A stretch of DNA of 64,000 nt from contig RYVZ01000016.1 in assembly GCA_003979345.1 (NCBI GenBank), forward strand, positions 1 to 64,000, written 5' to 3'. Both the position numbers and the translations under genes were made by a program. Shown in pieces: positions 63,136 through 64,000 of the stretch. Origin of the DNA: Lachnospiraceae bacterium (GTDB lineage Bacteria; Bacillota; Clostridia; Lachnospirales; Lachnospiraceae). The notes under the pieces were generated by a model that saw only the letters and a program-made list of their open reading frames with translations, was not told where the DNA came from and made no database searches. The stretch's first letter is position 1; the number at the start of each line of letters is the position of its first letter.

Positions 63136-63909
63136 ATGGAGGAAGCAGTTGTAGAGGTGGAAAATCTGAATCTGGCATATCGGAGCATCCGGGCAGTGCA
63201 GGATGTTTCCTTTTCCGTTCGCGAGGGAGAGATCCTGGCAGTAATCGGGTCGAACGGTTCAGGGAAGACATCAACCGTGGAGTGCGTGGAAGGACTAAGA
63301 AAGCCTGACAGCGGGCGGATCATTGTTTTTGGAAAAGACCCGTGGAAATGCCGCAGAGAGGTATATAAAAAAATAGGGGTACAATTACAGGAAACAGAAT
63401 ATCCGTCCAAAATCAAAGTAGAAGAATTATGCGGATTGTTTGCTTCTTTTTATGACAGACCCGCAGACTGGAAGCTGCTTCTGGCGCAGATGGATCTGGA
63501 GCATAAAAGAAAAAGATGGGTTTCGAAGCTCTCTGGAGGTGAAAAGCAGCGTCTGTCCGTGCTTCTTTCCATGATGGGGCGCCCGAAGCTGATGGTCTTA
63601 GATGAACTGACGACCGGACTTGATCCCGAGGTGCGAAGAAATATGTGGCGCAGTTTTGCAGATATCCGGGACAGCGGTGTCTCAATGATCATGGTTTCCC
63701 ACTATTTGGATGAGGTTGAGGCACTTGCTGACCGCATTTTATTTTTAGATAAAGGAAAACAACAGTTTTTTGGGTCAAAGCAGGCGTTTCGGGATTATGC
63801 AAAGAGCAGGATTGCCCGGGAAGAATGGAAGGAATCTGACTCTTTGGAGGAACTTTACTTAAAGCTTGTACCAAGACAGCAGGGAATATCAATGGAGACA
63901 ATATTGTGA
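63136..63909 (+). CDS. ABC transporter ATP-binding protein
   Basis: 257 residues, CcmA/ABC-2 type ATPase. Walker A GSNGSGKTS, Q-loop VQLQETEYPSK, signature LSGGEKQRL, Walker B LMVLDELTTGLDP, switch His in MVSHYLDEV. GGAGGG seven bases upstream. Followed by a permease gene that is cut by the window end. The LytTR-DUF3021 pair on the other strand probably regulates it. Confidence 0.95.
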   Translation: MEEAVVEVENLNLAYRSIRAVQDVSFSVREGEILAVIGSNGSGKTSTVECVEGLRKPDSGRIIVFGKDPWKCRREVYKKIGVQLQETEYPSKIKVEELCGLFASFYDRPADWKLLLAQMDLEHKRKRWVSKLSGGEKQRLSVLLSMMGRPKLMVLDELTTGLDPEVRRNMWRSFADIRDSGVSMIMVSHYLDEVEALADRILFLDKGKQQFFGSKQAFRDYAKSRIAREEWKESDSLEELYLKLVPRQQGISMETIL

Positions 63910-63984
63910 AAAAGAAGGGTTTCCACGCAGACTTATGACGATAATGTGAGGACGAACGGACTATGTCAGAAATAGGAGGTTATG

Positions 63985-64000
63985 ATGAAGCGCTTTGCGG
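63985..64000 (+). CDS. Start of a probable ABC-2 permease (partial)
   Basis: Only five codons (MKRFA) are visible before the window ends. AGGAGG at 63974-63979 and the place after an ATP-binding gene suggest the permease partner. Identity not testable here. Confidence 0.45.

Overview
The window looks like a chromosomal segment of a Clostridia (Bacillota) bacterium, most likely a Lachnospiraceae-type gut anaerobe. The reasons are: moderate GC; strong AAAGGAG-type ribosome binding sites with occasional GTG and TTG starts; the block rho - rpmE - DUF1385 - prmC - prfA; an A-type flavodiiron protein; a Csp-like subtilase; a MarR-controlled heterodimeric ABC exporter; a ClpC/RadA neighbourhood; and several small proteins of a Clostridia type. 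I infer the taxon from gene content and style only. There are no rRNA genes, no CRISPR array, no prophage and no intact insertion sequence. One tRNA gene (Trp, CCA) is present.

Layout: 1-282 dispersed palindromic repeat; 283-6948 flavodiiron protein (minus strand), then rho, rpmE and the DUF1385-prmC-prfA operon; 7447-14250 chemoreceptor, HD hydrolase, DUF2156 protein, AraC regulator, subtilase; 14504-19330 a signalling block (LytTR regulator, GHKL kinase, lipid-anchored sugar-type binding protein, HD-GYP protein) with no transporter permeases; 19403-20149 AT-rich stretch with a disrupted small secreted ORF and a hypothetical; 20317-22593 GH43-type arabinan-degrading lipoprotein; 22823-27542 MarR plus ABC exporter pair; 27709-36656 greA, DHH phosphoesterase, a large TIR-transmembrane-propeller protein, dipeptidase, HAD phosphatase, TPR lipoprotein; 36739-39924 degenerate Nudix protein, pyrF, a gap with a broken zinc-ribbon ORF, pyrE, small membrane proteins; 40004-46155 long M29 aminopeptidase then purE, purM, purN, purD; 46196-54971 zinc-ribbon/HTH protein, envelope SH3 protein, clpC, a small hypothetical, a TetR/CPBP cassette, radA; 55138-61478 small proteins, tRNA-Trp, a duplicated coiled-coil gene, Nudix hydrolase, a DUF1905/papain-like fusion, MATE exporter, YlmH-type protein; 61594-64000 LytTR-DUF3021 pair and a divergent ABC transporter cut by the window end.

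Two themes stand out. First, a palindromic element of about 200 bp occurs near both window ends in opposite orientation; the right copy has 15-bp terminal inverted repeats and nested inner inverted repeats, so it resembles a MITE. Other dispersed palindromic repeats lie at 28246-28410 and 62863-62990. Second, many gene ends and intergenic spaces carry short degenerate tandem repeats (10208-10369, 29960-30085, 30185-30310, 38085-38215, 51559-51690, 56966-57091, 58578-58715). One ends exactly in an intrinsic terminator, and others run into coding sequence as extra protein tails or linkers.

The best candidate for an under-described system is the 1,084-residue protein at 30155-33412. It has a cytoplasmic TIR domain with the conserved WCxxE motif, one membrane segment, a repeat-built coiled coil and a C-terminal beta-propeller predicted to lie outside the cell. 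The second candidate is the permease-less binding protein joined to a LytTR/GHKL two-component system and an HD-GYP protein, which reads like a nutrient-sensing relay.
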